Below, one piece after another: positions 45,866-57,905 of a stretch of DNA of 64,000 nt (the stretch's first letter is position 1; the number at the start of each line of letters is the position of its first letter). The notes under the pieces were generated by a model. It saw nothing but the letters and a program-made list of their open reading frames with translations, was not told where the DNA came from and made no database searches. The position numbers and the translations under genes are program-made. The DNA lies in assembly GCF_030272615.1 (NCBI RefSeq), contig NC_081411.1, positions 160,099,471 to 160,163,470 of the forward strand, given 5' to 3'. The DNA comes from Cryptomeria japonica. Lineage: Eukaryota > Streptophyta > Pinopsida > Cupressales > Cupressaceae.

Positions 45866-46512
45866 CTTTCTTCTTTGCTCACTTCTTAATAAGATTTAAG
45901 TTCAATGAGTAAAAGAAAACATTAATTAGTTTTCTCATTTACCTCTATAACACTTCTTGTTTGAAGTCATTTATTCTTGTCTCTTATTATCTAATCTTTT
46001 GAAAGATTCCTCTACACATATTTCAGGGTCTTAATTGTTTTCTCTAGTTCTTTATTTTCTTTTGTTTCATATAATTTTTCTTCATTGTTTCCTTCTAGAT
46101 CTATCTTTTCTTCTAATGCAATAGAAATAATCTCAAATTCAATCTCTTGAACAGGTTCAAGGGTAGTCTGATCCCATACCTCACACACTTTCACATTTGT
46201 ACTCTCCACTATCTTGTTTAATCTCTTATTGTAACACCAGTAGGTTTTGCTATTCATAGCATATCCCAAAAACATTCATTCATTTTCTCTAGAATCAAAC
46301 TTTTCGATGTTATTCTCATCTCTTCTAATATAGCACTTACTCCCATAGATTCCAAATTATTTCATAGTAGGTGGTCTACCATACCACAACACATAAGGTG
46401 TCTTAGTATGATTTACTTTTATGTGAACCCTATTAAGAATGCAAACAATAGTATGCACAACTTATTTCCAGTACACATTAGCCATGATAACATCTTTCAT
46501 CATACTTCCAAT
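45866..46512 (-). pseudogene. C integrase carboxy-terminal and linker part
   Basis: Minus strand: from the D junction, MMKDVIMANVYW, NRVHIKVNHTKTPYVLWYG, then MFLGYAMNSKTYWCYNKRLN and an acidic linker (46012-46275). These are the end of the integrase core and the linker to RT. It continues the 57906-58310 part on the other side of D. Confidence 0.85.
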
Positions 46513-46976
46513 TGTTGATTTTTGTAGCTAGGTTGAATTTCTTCTAGGGCAGACCTAGCCTATGGGTGACTACCTATCACGCTTAGTCACATTAATGTGT
46601 AAAACTAAATGTAACTTGTGAATAGGGATAACCCTATTTTGAACATTGTAACTTGTAAATATAATAGGGCTTACCCTATATTGTGTGCTAAGTTTTGAGC
46701 ATATTCGTGAAGCCGACCTAAGGTGTATAAGGTGGCTAAGATGCATATATATTTAGGGGTTCATGGAAGCATAATATACATTCATTCCTTAGTGAACCTC
46801 TTCAGTAAAGAATCAACCAAATACATTCCTTCAGTAGGAAAATGAATTATAATCTAAAGGGCAGAAAACTATTCCCAAAGGACATTGAATCAATTCCGGG
46901 ACAACGAATACACTTCAAGATCAATGAATCCATCTTCAATAATAAAAAAGTAACACTAGAGGAGCGAACTTCATTT
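46513..46976 (+). repeat. 5' LTR of D, first part
   Basis: 464 bp, starting TGTTGATTTTTGTAGC and matching 57053 onward. Contains CATATATATTTAGG, a TATA-like site at about 46744-46757. Interrupted by B at CATTT. Confidence 0.9.
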
Positions 46977-48466
46977 TGATAGTTCAGATGCTTGATGTAA
47001 AGTACAGATGCCAATAGCTAACAAGAATTGGGGGGGGGGGGGGGTGAATCATACAAACTTAAACTTCCATAAAATCGACAGATTCAACCTCGGTAACATA
47101 TACTTCAACAACTTAACCAAAAACTGCTAAACATGCAAACTTATGAACACATAATCATAATAACACTCATAAAATCAGATTTAACGTGGAAACCCAAATA
47201 GGGAAAAACCACTATGGGATTTCAGACCCACTAAGAAATATACTCTTCTATAGTATGCTCGATTATTTAAAGATTACAAACACATTGCTAGATGTGACCT
47301 GGTTAAGGGATTTCCCTCAGATCTGTTAGGATATTCACTTTGTTAGAAGTGACCTTATCAAAGGATTTCAAACACTCATTCAGAATGTTACCTTGCTAGA
47401 GGGTTTACATATAAGACTGTTAAGTCCACTCGGTTAAGAGATTTTCTGTCACTTACAAAATAATAGTAATAAAAATCTATCTGTAACTTCACATCTAAAA
47501 TGCTAAAGTAGATTCTTATTTTCTCAAAACAATTTAGTCATAGGACATATCTTGTCCCTCTACTGGGCTCTCTACACTATTAATCAAATAGGTCTTCAAG
47601 CTTCTATGCTCAGTAATCACTATGTAGCATCCCTGTGCTTACACTTGCCCACATACATTGTTTATCAACAATTCCTTATTTATAAACAATTGCTAACCAC
47701 TTAATCTCCTTGATCACATTTCCCATGATCAATCTTAGCCATCAGATCTTGAAACTTGACCAGGTTCAATGTATCCTTTCGATCTGAAAACTTTTTACCT
47801 TGCCTCGGGACTTGCAGTCCTTTCTTGGAACTTGCACAAGGTTATTGCGATTCAATCTGCGCTGTAGATCTTCCTGCCGATTTTCCTTTGCTGTAGATCC
47901 TTATCAAACTTCATGCATGACATACCAATCATTTATACATCTCCAGCTAATCATTGTCCTTCATTAAATAATGCTTTTATCCATGCAATGCGTACAATCA
48001 TAACTCGGTTGCAACTCGGTAAATACTAAACGTTACTTGGTAGACATTCCGCCTTCATTAACTGATATCGATAACCTTAGGGTTTACCGACTAGGTTCTT
48101 TGCTCGGTGACATAGTATAGTATAAACCTTACAATCAATCAACATATGTAGGATATCAAAACAATATAAACATCATGATCTCATCATTGTTTAACTCGGT
48201 AATAGTTGCCCATTGAATAACTTATTTCTCCCCTTGTTCATCATATTCTTTCTATGTCTTTTACCAACATCTTAATTCTCTTCAAATCAATCTTCTCAAG
48301 ATATGGTAACATCATACTGAATCAGATAATCAATTTCTTGACATCAATGACAAAATAATGTTATAAAGATAGTTATCATCCTTCTTCAGTTATATAAAAT
48401 AATCTTCAACAACCTTCTCAATATCCTTACTGAATATCAACAATCTTTCTTACTGTAATGCCAACA
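46977..48466 (-). repeat. 3' LTR of B
   Basis: 1490 bp; on the minus strand TGTTGGCATTACAG to ACTATCA. A run of about 18 G at 47031-47044 is an expanded form of the poly-C motif near the LTR end. TATA at 47677-47684 (minus). Confidence 0.93.
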
Positions 48467-48876
48467 ATCTCCCCCTTAGGCATTGATGGCAACACCAACA
48501 ATTAAATGGTAGTACTAACAAGATATTCAAATTGATTCGGATTCAGATTGCTGTAAGACTTCTCCTGCTATCCTTGAGTTGTTAAAATCTTTTGATGTTT
48601 GATCTTCTCCCCTTGTCCTTAGTCTTCCAACCAAACCATTTATAGTCTTCTCCCCCTTTGACAACAATGCCAAAAAGTAAAAGAACTAAATCATGATTTC
48701 TTCCTCTGTGAAGTGATTTGCCTTGCTGCGTAACATCTCAATCTCGGTCAAAGCAACTTGTCTCTATTTATAATTTCCTACACAAGTTTAGAAAACCTTC
48801 TAAAGTGTGTAAATCAACATCAATCCACACATAATATTCTATAGATTCATCGAATTGATGCTTTCACCAAACTCGG
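48467..48876 (-). other. 3' untranslated region and polypurine tract of B
   Basis: The minus-strand tract CCTAAGGGGGAGATT abuts the LTR at 48467-48481. A second block, TCAAAGGGGGAGAAG, lies at about 48650-48664. Confidence 0.85.
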
Positions 48877-50907
48877 TCAGTGAGTAGAAGATAGGGGTAG
48901 GATCCCTAACTTGCTTATGAGATACTCAAAAGTGTCCCTTGGCAATGGCTTGGTGAAGATGTCTGCTAATTGCTCCTTTGAACTGATATATTCCAGCACA
49001 ACTTTCTTCTCTTGAACTTCTTCTATGAGATAATGATACTTTATAGATATATGCTTTGTCTTGGAGTGCATTACTGGATTCTTTAAAATATTAATTGCAC
49101 TAGTATTATCACAGACTATAGTTACTGGCTCGGTAACTTTCTCATTTATACCTTCCAACAATTGTTTGATCCATGCTATATTGGTACAATTCAATGCTGC
49201 AGCAACATATTCAACTTCTGTTGTTGACTATGAGATACATCCTTTTTTCTTGCTCAGCCAACTCACTAGTCTTTCTCCCAAAAAGAAAGCTCCACCACTT
49301 GTGCTTTTCTTGTCATCTATGTTGCCTACCCAATCAGCGTCAGTATAAACTTTTAAATCAAAATTATTCCTCTTTTCATATACTAAGCCATAATCTTCAG
49401 TGCCTCTCAGGTATCTGAAAATTCTCTTGATTGCTGTCATATGTGTCTCCTTGGGATCTGCAGAGAATCTTGCTACAATACCTACTGCATGTGTTATATC
49501 CAGTCTACTATGCACAACATATTGCAAATTTCCAATCATAGATCGGTAAAGTGTCTCATCAACAGATGCAGATTCATCATTCTTTGATAATTTATAGTTA
49601 GTAGTCATAGGAGTACTTATTGGTTTAGAATCCTCCATTCCAAATTTCTTCAAGATTTCCTTTATGTACTTGGATTGAGTAATGAAAATCTCATCTTTCA
49701 TTTGCAATTTTTTAAAACCTATAAAATACTTTATCTCACCGATTAGTGACATCTCAAATTCTTTGCACATTTCATTTCCAAAGTTCTTGCATAAGGAGTC
49801 ATTACCACAAAATATAATGTCATCAACAAATATGGCTGAGATCAGTATTCCATTGTCCTCATCTTTCTTCATGTACATATTGTTGTTTTCACTTGTCCTT
49901 ATAAAACCAATCTTGATCAAATAAGAGTGCAATCTTTCATACCATGCTCTAGGTGCTTGTTTCAAGCCATACAAAGCTTTGTTCAGTTTGCATACTTGAT
50001 CTTTACTCTTGTCTTCAACAAATCCTTCAGGTTGTTCAATGTAAACTTCTTCTTCTAGTATACCATTCAAAAATGCCGATTTAACATCCATTTGATATAC
50101 CTTGAAATTTTTGAAAGCAGCATATGCCAACAATGTTCTTACTCCCTCAAGTCTAGCCATAGGTGCAAAAGTCTCACCATAATCTATTCCTTCTTCTTGA
50201 GCATAACCTTTGCAAACTAGTCTTACTTTGTTGCGAATGACCTCACCTTTTTCATTTAGCTTGTTTCTGAAAATCCACTTTGTACCGATTACATTTTTGT
50301 CCTTTGGTCTTGGGATCAGTGTCCATGTGTCATTCTTCTTGATTTGATCAATCTCTTCTGTCATAGCATTTACCCAATCTTCACTGTTAAATGCCTCTTT
50401 CACTATTCTCAGTTCAAACTTAGAAATCAGACATGTGTTATGTCTCAGTTTGTTCCTTGTCATCATTGGATCATCCTTATCTCATATAATCTAAGTTGAT
50501 GCATGATGTCTTCTGACATACTTGGCTAATATAGGCTCGGTAGGTTTTGTATAATCTTCTTCATCACTCGGTAACTGGACATTATCTTCATTTTCTTCAG
50601 CAACTCTCTCGGTAGGACTTCTTGGTTGAACATAAACAAACTCTTCATAATCTTTTGGTTCTTTGGAATTTCCTTCTGCAAATTCATCAATTTTTACATT
50701 TGCACTTTCCACTATTTTGTTAGATGATTTGATCAGACATTTAAATGCTTTACTTCTAGAAGAATAACCAAGAAATGTTCCTTCTTCACTTTTCTGATCA
50801 AACTTTCCATTTTTGTCATCTTTGTGAACATAGCACCTACTTCCAAAGATTTTAAAGTAGCTTACATTAGGTTTCTTGTCATACCAGATCTCATATGGTG
50901 TCTTCAT
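48877..50907 (-). pseudogene. B RT and RNase H, nearly open
   Basis: From high to low: end of integrase and linker (50491-50907; TPYEIWYDKKPNVSYFKIFG, GTFLGYSSRSKAF), a stop near 50488, then RT and connection in one 412-codon frame (49228-50466) with [48 protein letters not shown] intact, and SMIGNLQYV. RNase H motifs are [20 protein letters not shown], then after a frameshift near 49230 VCDNTSAINILKNPVMHSKT (48877-49194). The catalytic residues I can see are present. Confidence 0.9.
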
Positions 50908-51880
50908 AGTTCCTTTCTTCAGTTGAACTTGATTCAGGGTGTAAACTGCAGTGCTGATTGCTTCTCTTCAAAATGTTTGAGGTACCCTCTTTTCTATCAT
51001 CAGGGTTCTGGCACAATCCACAACTGATTTGTTTTTTTCTCTCAGCTATCCCATTTTGCTGAGGTGTTCTCAGTGCAGATACTTGCCTCTTTATACCATG
51101 ATCATTGCAAAATAAGTTAAATTCATCAGAAGTGAATTCTCCTCCTCTATCAGATCTAAGATATTTCAGTTGTCTTCCTGTTTCATTTTCAACTCTTGTC
51201 TTGTACCATTTAAACATTTGAAAATATTCTGATTTTTCTTTTAGAAACATGACTGACATCATCCTTGAGTAATCATCCACAAATAATATGAAATATTTAT
51301 CACCATAATAACTTTGAACTTTCATAGGACTACAAAGATCAGTATATACTAGATCTAAAATTCCTTTAGAAGTGTAGGACTTACCCATTTGATCTTGTCA
51401 TCTTACCCATTTCGCATCCTTGGCATATAGCATTCTCAGGTTTTTCTAGACTCGGTAGACCTCTTACTCAGTGCTTCTTACTTATTTTGATCAGATTATC
51501 AAAATTTACATGACAAAACCTTTTATGCCATAACGAGGTATCATCTATCTTTGCATAAAGACACTTGTTCCGAGTTGAGTCTAGATGAAATGTGTTACCT
51601 TTTGTTTGTGTCCCGGTAGTAGCTAACTTTCCATGCTTGTCATGAAGTTTGACAATTCCTTTCTGAAATTCTATTCAGTATCCTGTATTGTTTAGCTATG
51701 CTACACTCAACAGACTGTATTTCAAACCTTCAACCCAGTATACATCATCACATTTAGCATTGTCAAGAAGTGTTATAGATCCTTTACCTTTCATCGGACT
51801 TGGTGCATCATTACTAAATCTTACATAGCCTCCATCATAGTCTTCTAATTTAACAAACTTGTGTTTATCACCTATCATAT
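50891..51880 (-). pseudogene. B protease and integrase
   Basis: Protease-side frame 51696-51878 (MIGDKHKFVKLEDYDGGYVR; the DSGCSHH motif lies just above at about 51880-51905). Pre-integrase LWHKRFCHVNFDN is near 51500-51545. Integrase 50891-51388 has Asp in VYTDLCSP, Asp in LRSDRGGEF and Glu in NGIAERKK, the DD35E triad. Frame breaks near 51390 and 51020 separate these parts. Confidence 0.88.
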
Positions 51881-51898
51881 GATGTGAGCATCCACTAT

Positions 51899-53047
51899 CT
51901 ATGATCCAAGAATCATATTATTTATGTGAGATATTAGGGCTTTTTCTTCATACCTTTCCTCATCAGATCCATCCTTAATAGCCGCATAAACAACTTCCTC
52001 AGTATCAGATTCATCATATTCATCATCGTTGGATTCCTCATCAGCTATTAGACATGTCTTTCTATCTCTCCTTCTGAAGTCTCGGTGTCCTCTGTATTGG
52101 TTATCTTTCTGCCTGTTATCTCGATATTCTCTCTTTTCACTAGATTCTTTGTTAGGGCAGTTAGAAGCCATATGTCCTTTTTTATCACAATTGAAACATT
52201 TTAAAGGTAGCTTTCCTTTATACTTACCTTTTCCCCTCAGTAACCTTTTGGCTAATAATGATTCAAATTCTTCTTGCTTCTTGATTTCCTCATACAATTT
52301 GTGCACTTTTTCCATGTTCTTGCGAAATCTTTCACTTGCTCCACTGTGATCTCCTTCAAAGTACTTACTCATTCTATCATTGTAATCATCAGATTCACCT
52401 ATATGAAAAGAACTGAATGCAGATTCTACTTTATTTACCGAAGACCCATTGTTATCAAAATTACTTAGCTCAAATGCATGTATCTTACCAATAGTAGCAT
52501 CCAAAGAAACTGGCATGTTAGGTATAGACCTCAATTCATTGATTGCAGAGACTCGAATAGCATAAGATGGTAGAAGGGTTCTCAACAACTTACTTGTTAT
52601 ATCCTTTTCTTCAATAGTTCCACCTGCTCCTTTAATTTGATTTACAATCTCCTTTAGTCTTGTACTGTATTGGGTTATGTTCTCACCTTCATTCATTTTC
52701 ATGGATTCAAGTTGTCCTCTCAAACTATCTACTTTTTCTCTTTGAACATGTTCATCACCTCCATACATAGATATAAGCTTAGTCCACATTTCTTTTGCAT
52801 CATTACAGCCGTCTAGATCATTAACCTCTGAGTCGGTCAATGCTGATGTTATTTCAATCATAGTTGGAATATGTTCTTTCTTTTCCTTAATCTCTTCCAA
52901 GGTCATAGGGTTGGTGCTCAGTGCAATGTAATCATTCTCCAAATAATATATTGCATATTCTCCAATTCCTGATAAATGCAGCTTCATCCTTTTCTGCCAT
53001 GTGGAGAAACTTGACTTGTTCAGCTTCAGTGCATCCCTTTTATACAT
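51899..53047 (-). pseudogene. B gag, intact to a frameshift before protease
   Basis: 382 codons from the ATG at 53047, about 50 bases after the primer site. Gag capsid part KLNKSSFSTWQKRMKLHLSG, VDSLRGQLESMKMNEGENI; zinc knuckle CFNCDKKGHMASNC with all four ligands (residues about 290-303); basic then acidic tail. Compared with A, one base is missing in the AATAAT run near 51915, so the protease falls out of frame. This is the best gag of the A/B family here. Confidence 0.92.
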
Positions 53048-53097
53048 CTTCGGATCTTTACCTCAAGTACCTTTAAACTTTTCTTCCAGAGTCCAAA

Positions 53098-53109
53098 GCT
53101 CTGATACCA
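53098..53109 (-). promoter_or_regulatory. Primer binding site of B (initiator tRNA-Met)
   Basis: GCTCTGATACCA on the plus strand, i.e. TGGTATCAGAGC on the minus strand, two bases from the LTR end. Confidence 0.93.
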
Positions 53110-53111
53110 AT

Positions 53112-54634
53112 TGATAGTTCTGATACTTGATGTAAAGTATAGATTCCAATAGCTAACAAGATGAGAGGGGGGGGAAGTGAATCATACAAACTTAAACTTC
53201 CATAAAATCAACAGATTCAACCTCGGTAACATATACTTCAGCAACTTAACCAAAAACTGCTAAAAATGCAAACTTATGAACACATAATCATAATAACACT
53301 CATAACACTAGATTTAACGTGGAAACCCAAATAGGGAAAAACCACAGTGGGATTTCAGACCCACTAAGAAATATACTCTTCTAGAGTATGCTCGGTTAAA
53401 AGCAAATCATGTTAAAGATTACAAACACATTGCTAGATGTGACCCGGTTAAGGGATTTCCCTCAGATCTATTAGGATCTTCACTTTGTTATAAGTGACCT
53501 TGTCAAAGGATTTCAAACACTCATTTAGAATGTTATGTTGCTAGAGGGTTTACATATAAGACTGTTAAGTCCACTCGGTTAAGAGATTTTCTGTCACTTA
53601 CAAAATATTAGTAATAAAAATCTATTTGCAACTTCACATCTAAAATGCTAAAGCAGATTCTTATTTGCTCAAAACAATTTAGTCATAGGACTTATCTTGT
53701 CCCTCTGTTGGGCTCTCTACACTGTTAATCAAATAGGTCTTCAAGCTGCTGTGCTCGGTAATCACTATGTAGCATCCCTATGCTTACACTTGCCTGCATA
53801 CATTGTTTATCAACAATTCCTTATTTATAAACAATTTCTAATCACTTAATCTCCTTGATCACATTTCCCATGATCAATCTTAGCCATCAGATCTTCAAAC
53901 TTGACTAGGTTCAATGTATCCTTTCGATCTGAAAATGTTTTACCTTGCCTTGGGACTTGCAGTCCTTTCTTGGAACTTGTACAAGGTTATTGCGGTTCAA
54001 TCTACGTTGTAGATCTTCCTGCTGATTTTCCTTTGCCATAGATCCTTATCAAACTTCATGCACAGCATACCAATCATTTATACATCTATAGCTAATCATT
54101 ATCCTTCATTAAATAATGCTTTTATCCATCCAATGCATACAGTCATAACTCAGTTGCAACTCGGTAAATACTAAACGTTACTCGGTAGACATTCCGCCTT
54201 CATTAACCGATATCGATAACCTTAGGGTTGACCCACTAGGTTCCTTAGGGTTTACCGACTAGGTTCTTTGCTTGGTGACATAGTATAATATAAACCTTAC
54301 AATCAATCAACATATGTAGGATATCAAAACAATCTAAACATCATGATCTCATCAATGTCTAACTCGGTAATAGTTGCCCATTGAATAACTTATTTCTCCC
54401 CTTATTCAACACATTCTTTCTGTATCTTTTACCGACATCTTAATTCTCTTCAAATCAATCTTCTCAAGATATGGCAACATCATACTGAATCAGATAATCA
54501 ATTTCTTGACATCAGTGACAAAATAATGTTATAAAGATAGTTATCATCCTTCTTCAGTTATATAAAATAATCTTCAACAACCTTCTCAATATCCTTACTG
54601 AATATCAACAATCTTTCTTACTGTAATGCCAACA
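53112..54634 (-). repeat. 5' LTR of B
   Basis: 1523 bp. Longer than the other LTR mainly because of a 30-odd-bp duplication near 54215-54275 (ACTAGGTTCCTTAGGGTT repeated). TATA at 53822-53829 (minus). Confidence 0.93.
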
Positions 54635-54639
54635 CATTT

Positions 54640-54976
54640 ATGGTCAGTGAATCGTCTCCTTTGATCAGTGAATGATCATCAAATTGTCTTCATTGATTAG
54701 CATACAAGTATACTGCAAATAAGTTCATTATTTTGTTGTGTGTGCCCTAGTTTGGGTTCATTATACTATTGCGCATATACTACTATTCTAAATGATTCAA
54801 GTGTTGAAGCTGAATTGTAAAGATACTAACTGATTATTGCATAATAAGATCTAAGATTTATAGCTGGGTTTTTCACCTCCAAGAGGGAGGTTTTCCCATG
54901 GTATTTTGGTGTTGCTTGTGTTCATTATTTTGATTTTTCTATCATTGCTATCATCTGTCTAATCTTAAAATTAACA
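54640..54976 (+). repeat. 5' LTR of D, second part
   Basis: 337 bp, continuing the 5' LTR after B and ending CTTAAAATTAACA. Matches the end of the 3' LTR at 57900. Confidence 0.9.
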
Positions 54977-54989
54977 TGCTATCAGAGCC
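54977..54989 (+). promoter_or_regulatory. Primer binding site of D
   Basis: TGCTATCAGAGCC directly after the LTR: the initiator tRNA-Met site with one G-to-C change. Confidence 0.8.
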
Positions 54990-55499
54990 AAGGTTGACTC
55001 AATTATGATTAGACTATGTGATAGCATCTCTCCTACTTCACCTTTTGAAGGAGGCAATATTTGATTTCATTTAAAACGATTTCCACTAGTGAAGGTGCAT
55101 TTTCAGACTTACAAATCAAGCCCTAGACACCAACTAGCAAGCTTCATTAGATTCTGGAGCAATTTTCTTATTCTTGGAAGTGAGTTTGGATATCAAACAT
55201 GGTTGTGAATTTATAAGACTTGATTCAAATTTCTAGATTCAGGCCCGCACCATAAAAGTCCAACCTAAGAAGCAGATTATAGGTTTGATGCAAGCAAGGA
55301 ATAGGAAATATGGAGCATGGAACGAAGAACTTTTCTAGCACATTAAAGGGGCAACACTTACAATATTCATTCTGCAACATGGTGAATTGAGTTGAAGATA
55401 ACCAACTAAGAACACAATAATAAGGTGTTACAACATAGGGAGGATGAAGAATAAGGGTGTTCCCTGATGAATTTGTCGAGAAAACGTAGGAGCGAGTGG
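54990..55499 (+). other. Leader region of D
   Basis: No long frame and no recognised motif between the primer site and the exchanger fragment. Confidence 0.4.
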
Positions 55500-55815
55500 A
55501 TAGAAAGATTAGTGAATCTTGTATGCTTCATTTTCATTGGATGAACTATTATTAGTCTCCTTTATAGCTGGAGAGGTTCTAGGTTTCCTAGCAGTACTTG
55601 GTATCATATTAAAGTTGTCGCCAGCCTTATTGGGTATAACAGTGTTAGCATTGGGAAATTTTATAGAGGATGGTGCAGGTGCAAAGGCTGGACAACCAGT
55701 GATGGCTATGGTTGGTTGTTATGTAGGGCCAATGTTTAACATGCTTTGGGTTGGTACATGTGATTCACTCAACCCATGCATATCCTTCTGAGTATTATTC
55801 ACACCTTCATTTGTG
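55500..55815 (+). pseudogene. Captured cation/calcium exchanger fragment
   Basis: A 90-codon open stretch (55519-55791) reads like the second alpha-repeat of plant cation/calcium exchangers (CCX, NCKX-related membrane antiporters): IAGEVLGFLAVLGIILKLSP, ALLGITVLALGNF, KAGQPVMAMVGCYVGPMFNM. The conserved GNSxxD ion-binding core has become GNFIED, and part of the following segment is deleted. After a frameshift near 55750 a further family-like segment (HAYPSEYY) continues to about 55815. Only about a tenth to a sixth of the usual protein is present, with no sign that it is expressed. The assignment is from memory of the family. Confidence 0.75.
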
Positions 55816-56500
55816 AAGATTTTTGAGAGTGACTCAGAAATAAAAGGAGAACTACAACTCAATTGTGATGGTTGGTCACATTGATTTCATTATCTATGCA
55901 CATGGATTGTAATGGTGCCTTGAGAGGCTTGGTCCTATAGTAAATATACTAGTTGCATAATGTGTATGAGAAATCTGAGTTGAGCAGATTGCTTTCTTCT
56001 TGTGGTGAGATTAGCACTTTCGGGAGCAGTAAATATGAAAGGAAGATATTTCAGAATCAACAAAGATAAGTTATATTACTTCTTTAATTGATCCTTCAAT
56101 GACATTTGCCTCTTACTTCACTTGTAGTTTGATATAAACTATTATTAATCTTGTTAAAATGCAGGTTGGATTGAGAATAAAATGAATGATAAATTAATTA
56201 TCTAAGATTGAGGAATTCATGGAAGAGCTTGAGGCATCTTGTGAGGAAGCTTTGCAGGCTGAAGGATGGAGACACAACTTGTTGTCATGGGATTGAGTGT
56301 GACAAGTATGGCCACATTGCTCGAGAGTGCAAATTTAGGTCTACTTCTCTAGCTTCTTCTGTGGAAGTTGACATAGGGGAACCTTAGGAGGAGCCAAGGT
56401 CAAATGTAAACTCAGAAGGGTTCTTTTTCTAAAAGGAGGCTTTTGAGGGAGCCTGTCATTTAAGATTTAGAGGGAGCCACACCGTCTTGAAGATTTTGGT
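55816..56500 (+). pseudogene. D interior with gag zinc-knuckle remnant
   Basis: At 56285-56332 the frame reads CHGIECDKYGHIAREC: the CX4HX4C half of a knuckle is good but the first Cys pair has CX4C spacing. An acidic SVEVDIGEP stretch follows. This is the only trace of a copia gag in D. The preceding 450 bases hold nothing recognised. Confidence 0.55.
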
Positions 56501-56684
56501 AATGCATTCTTCTCTGTGAGAGAAGTTTGAGGTGCAAGCCCTTTGTAATGAATTATTCTCTGTGAGAGAGGTTTGAGGTACAAGATGTTGTTAATGCATT
56601 CTTCTTTGCGAGAGAAGTTTGAGGTGGAAGACCTTATTAGTACATTCTTCTCTGCGAGAGAAGTTTGAGGTGAAAGCCCTTGTT
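56501..56684 (+). repeat. 46-bp tandem repeat in D, four copies
   Basis: Four consecutive units of exactly 46 bp share CATTCTTCTCTGYGAGAGAA, GTTTGAGGT and a YTTRTT end. Because 46 is not a multiple of three, the units cannot encode a repeated peptide. A looser repeat of GGGAGTAGCCATGGTGG-type phrases follows at 56690-57010. Confidence 0.9.
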
Positions 56685-57052
56685 CCACCCTTTGCAAGTA
56701 GGTATGGTGGATCAACCCTCTGTGAGTAGGTATGGTGGATGTGATGTGAGAGACTCTATGACTTGGCACTTGTGTTTATTCAACCTCTGGTAGAAGCCAT
56801 GGTGAACACAATGTTGAGATGACGATATTAGATTGAGGATTATGTGATGGTCACCCCATGATGGACCCACCCTCTTAGAGTATCCATGGTGGTTGTGTTT
56901 ACTTATTCCATTCATGGGAGTAGACATGATGGACCCACCCTTTGGGAGTAGCCATGGTGGTTGTGTTCACTTGTTTTCATTCATGAGAGTAGCCATGGTG
57001 GTTGTCACTACGTGATTCAAATATTGAGGACTCCTCCCTAGCTAAGAGGGAG
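56685..57052 (+). repeat. Degenerate repeats and polypurine tract of D
   Basis: Several copies of a phrase like GAGTAGCCATGGTGGTTGTG and CCATGATGGACCCACCCT, ending in CTAAGAGGGAG next to the 3' LTR, the plus-strand primer tract. Confidence 0.7.
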
Positions 57053-57900
57053 TGTTGATGTTTGTAGATAGATTAGATTCCTTCTAGGGCCGACCTAGCC
57101 TATGGGTGGCTAATTGGCCTATTGGCCTTAGTCACATTAATGTGTAATATTAAATGTAACTTGTGAATAGGGATAACCCTATTTTGAACATTGTAACTTG
57201 TAAATATAATAGGGCTGACCCTATATTGGGCACCAAGTTTTCAACATATTTATGAAGCCGACCTAAGGTGTATAAGGTGGCTAAGTTACATATATACTCA
57301 GAGGTTCATGTAAGCATAATATGCATTCATTCCTCAGCAAACTCCTTCAGCAGAGCATCAACAAAATGCATTCCTTTAGCAGAACAATGAATTATGATAT
57401 AAAGGGCAACGAACAATTCACAAAGGACAGTGAATCAATTCTGGGACAATGAATATAGTTCAAGATCAACGAATCCATCTTCAATAATAGCAAGCTGACT
57501 TTGGAGGAGAGAACTTCATTTATGGTCAGCGAGTTGTCTCCTTTGATCAACAAATGGTGTCAATGATCAGCGAATGGTCATCAAACTATCTTCCTTGTTT
57601 AGCATTCAAGTATATTGCAGATAAGTTCATTATTCTAATATGTGTGCCCTTGTTTGGATTCATTATACTACTATGCATATACTATTGTTCTAAATACTTC
57701 AAGTGTTGAAGCCGAATTGTAAAGATATTGATTGATTATTGCATAATAAGATATAAGATTTATAGCTAGGTTTTTTTCACCTCCGAGAGGGAGGTTTTCC
57801 CAGGGTATTTTGGTGTTCCTTGTGTTCATTATTTTGATTTCTCTAGTCATTGCTATCATCTATCTGATCCTAATTTATCAGTCTGATCCTAAAATTAACA
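57053..57900 (+). repeat. 3' LTR of D
   Basis: 848 bp, TGTTGATGTTTGTAGATAG to CCTAAAATTAACA. Small insertions relative to the 5' LTR (for example TAATTTATCAGTCTGATCC near the end) and scattered substitutions point to a considerable age. Confidence 0.9.
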
Positions 57901-57905
57901 CCAAC

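Larger units (their letters stand above)
46977..54634 (-). mobile_element. Copia LTR retrotransposon B inside D's 5' LTR
   Basis: 7658 bp, flanked by CATTT (46972-46976 and 54635-54639). LTRs: 46977-48466 (1490 bp, 3') and 53112-54634 (1523 bp, 5'). Primer site GCTCTGATACCA at 53098-53109 is the minus-strand TGGTATCAGAGC. Gag-pol is better preserved than in A but has at least one frameshift and some stops. Confidence 0.96.
46513..57900 (+). mobile_element. Non-autonomous LTR element D with host-gene fragment
   Basis: Without element B, D is about 3.7 kb: a 5' LTR of about 800 bp, a 2.08-kb interior and a 3' LTR of 848 bp. Flanks are CCAAT (46508-46512) and CCAAC (57901-57905), differing at one base. 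The primer site TGCTATCAGAGCC at 54977 has one change from TGGTATCAGAGCC. The interior has no RT or integrase. It carries a gag-type knuckle remnant, a fragment of a cation/calcium exchanger and a 46-bp tandem repeat. It must have relied on enzymes of another copia element. Confidence 0.88.

Noticed and set aside
55519-55791. Intact host exchanger gene
   Set aside because: Only a fragment of one repeat domain is present, with altered core residues and a frameshift, and it lies between the primer site and 3' LTR of element D.
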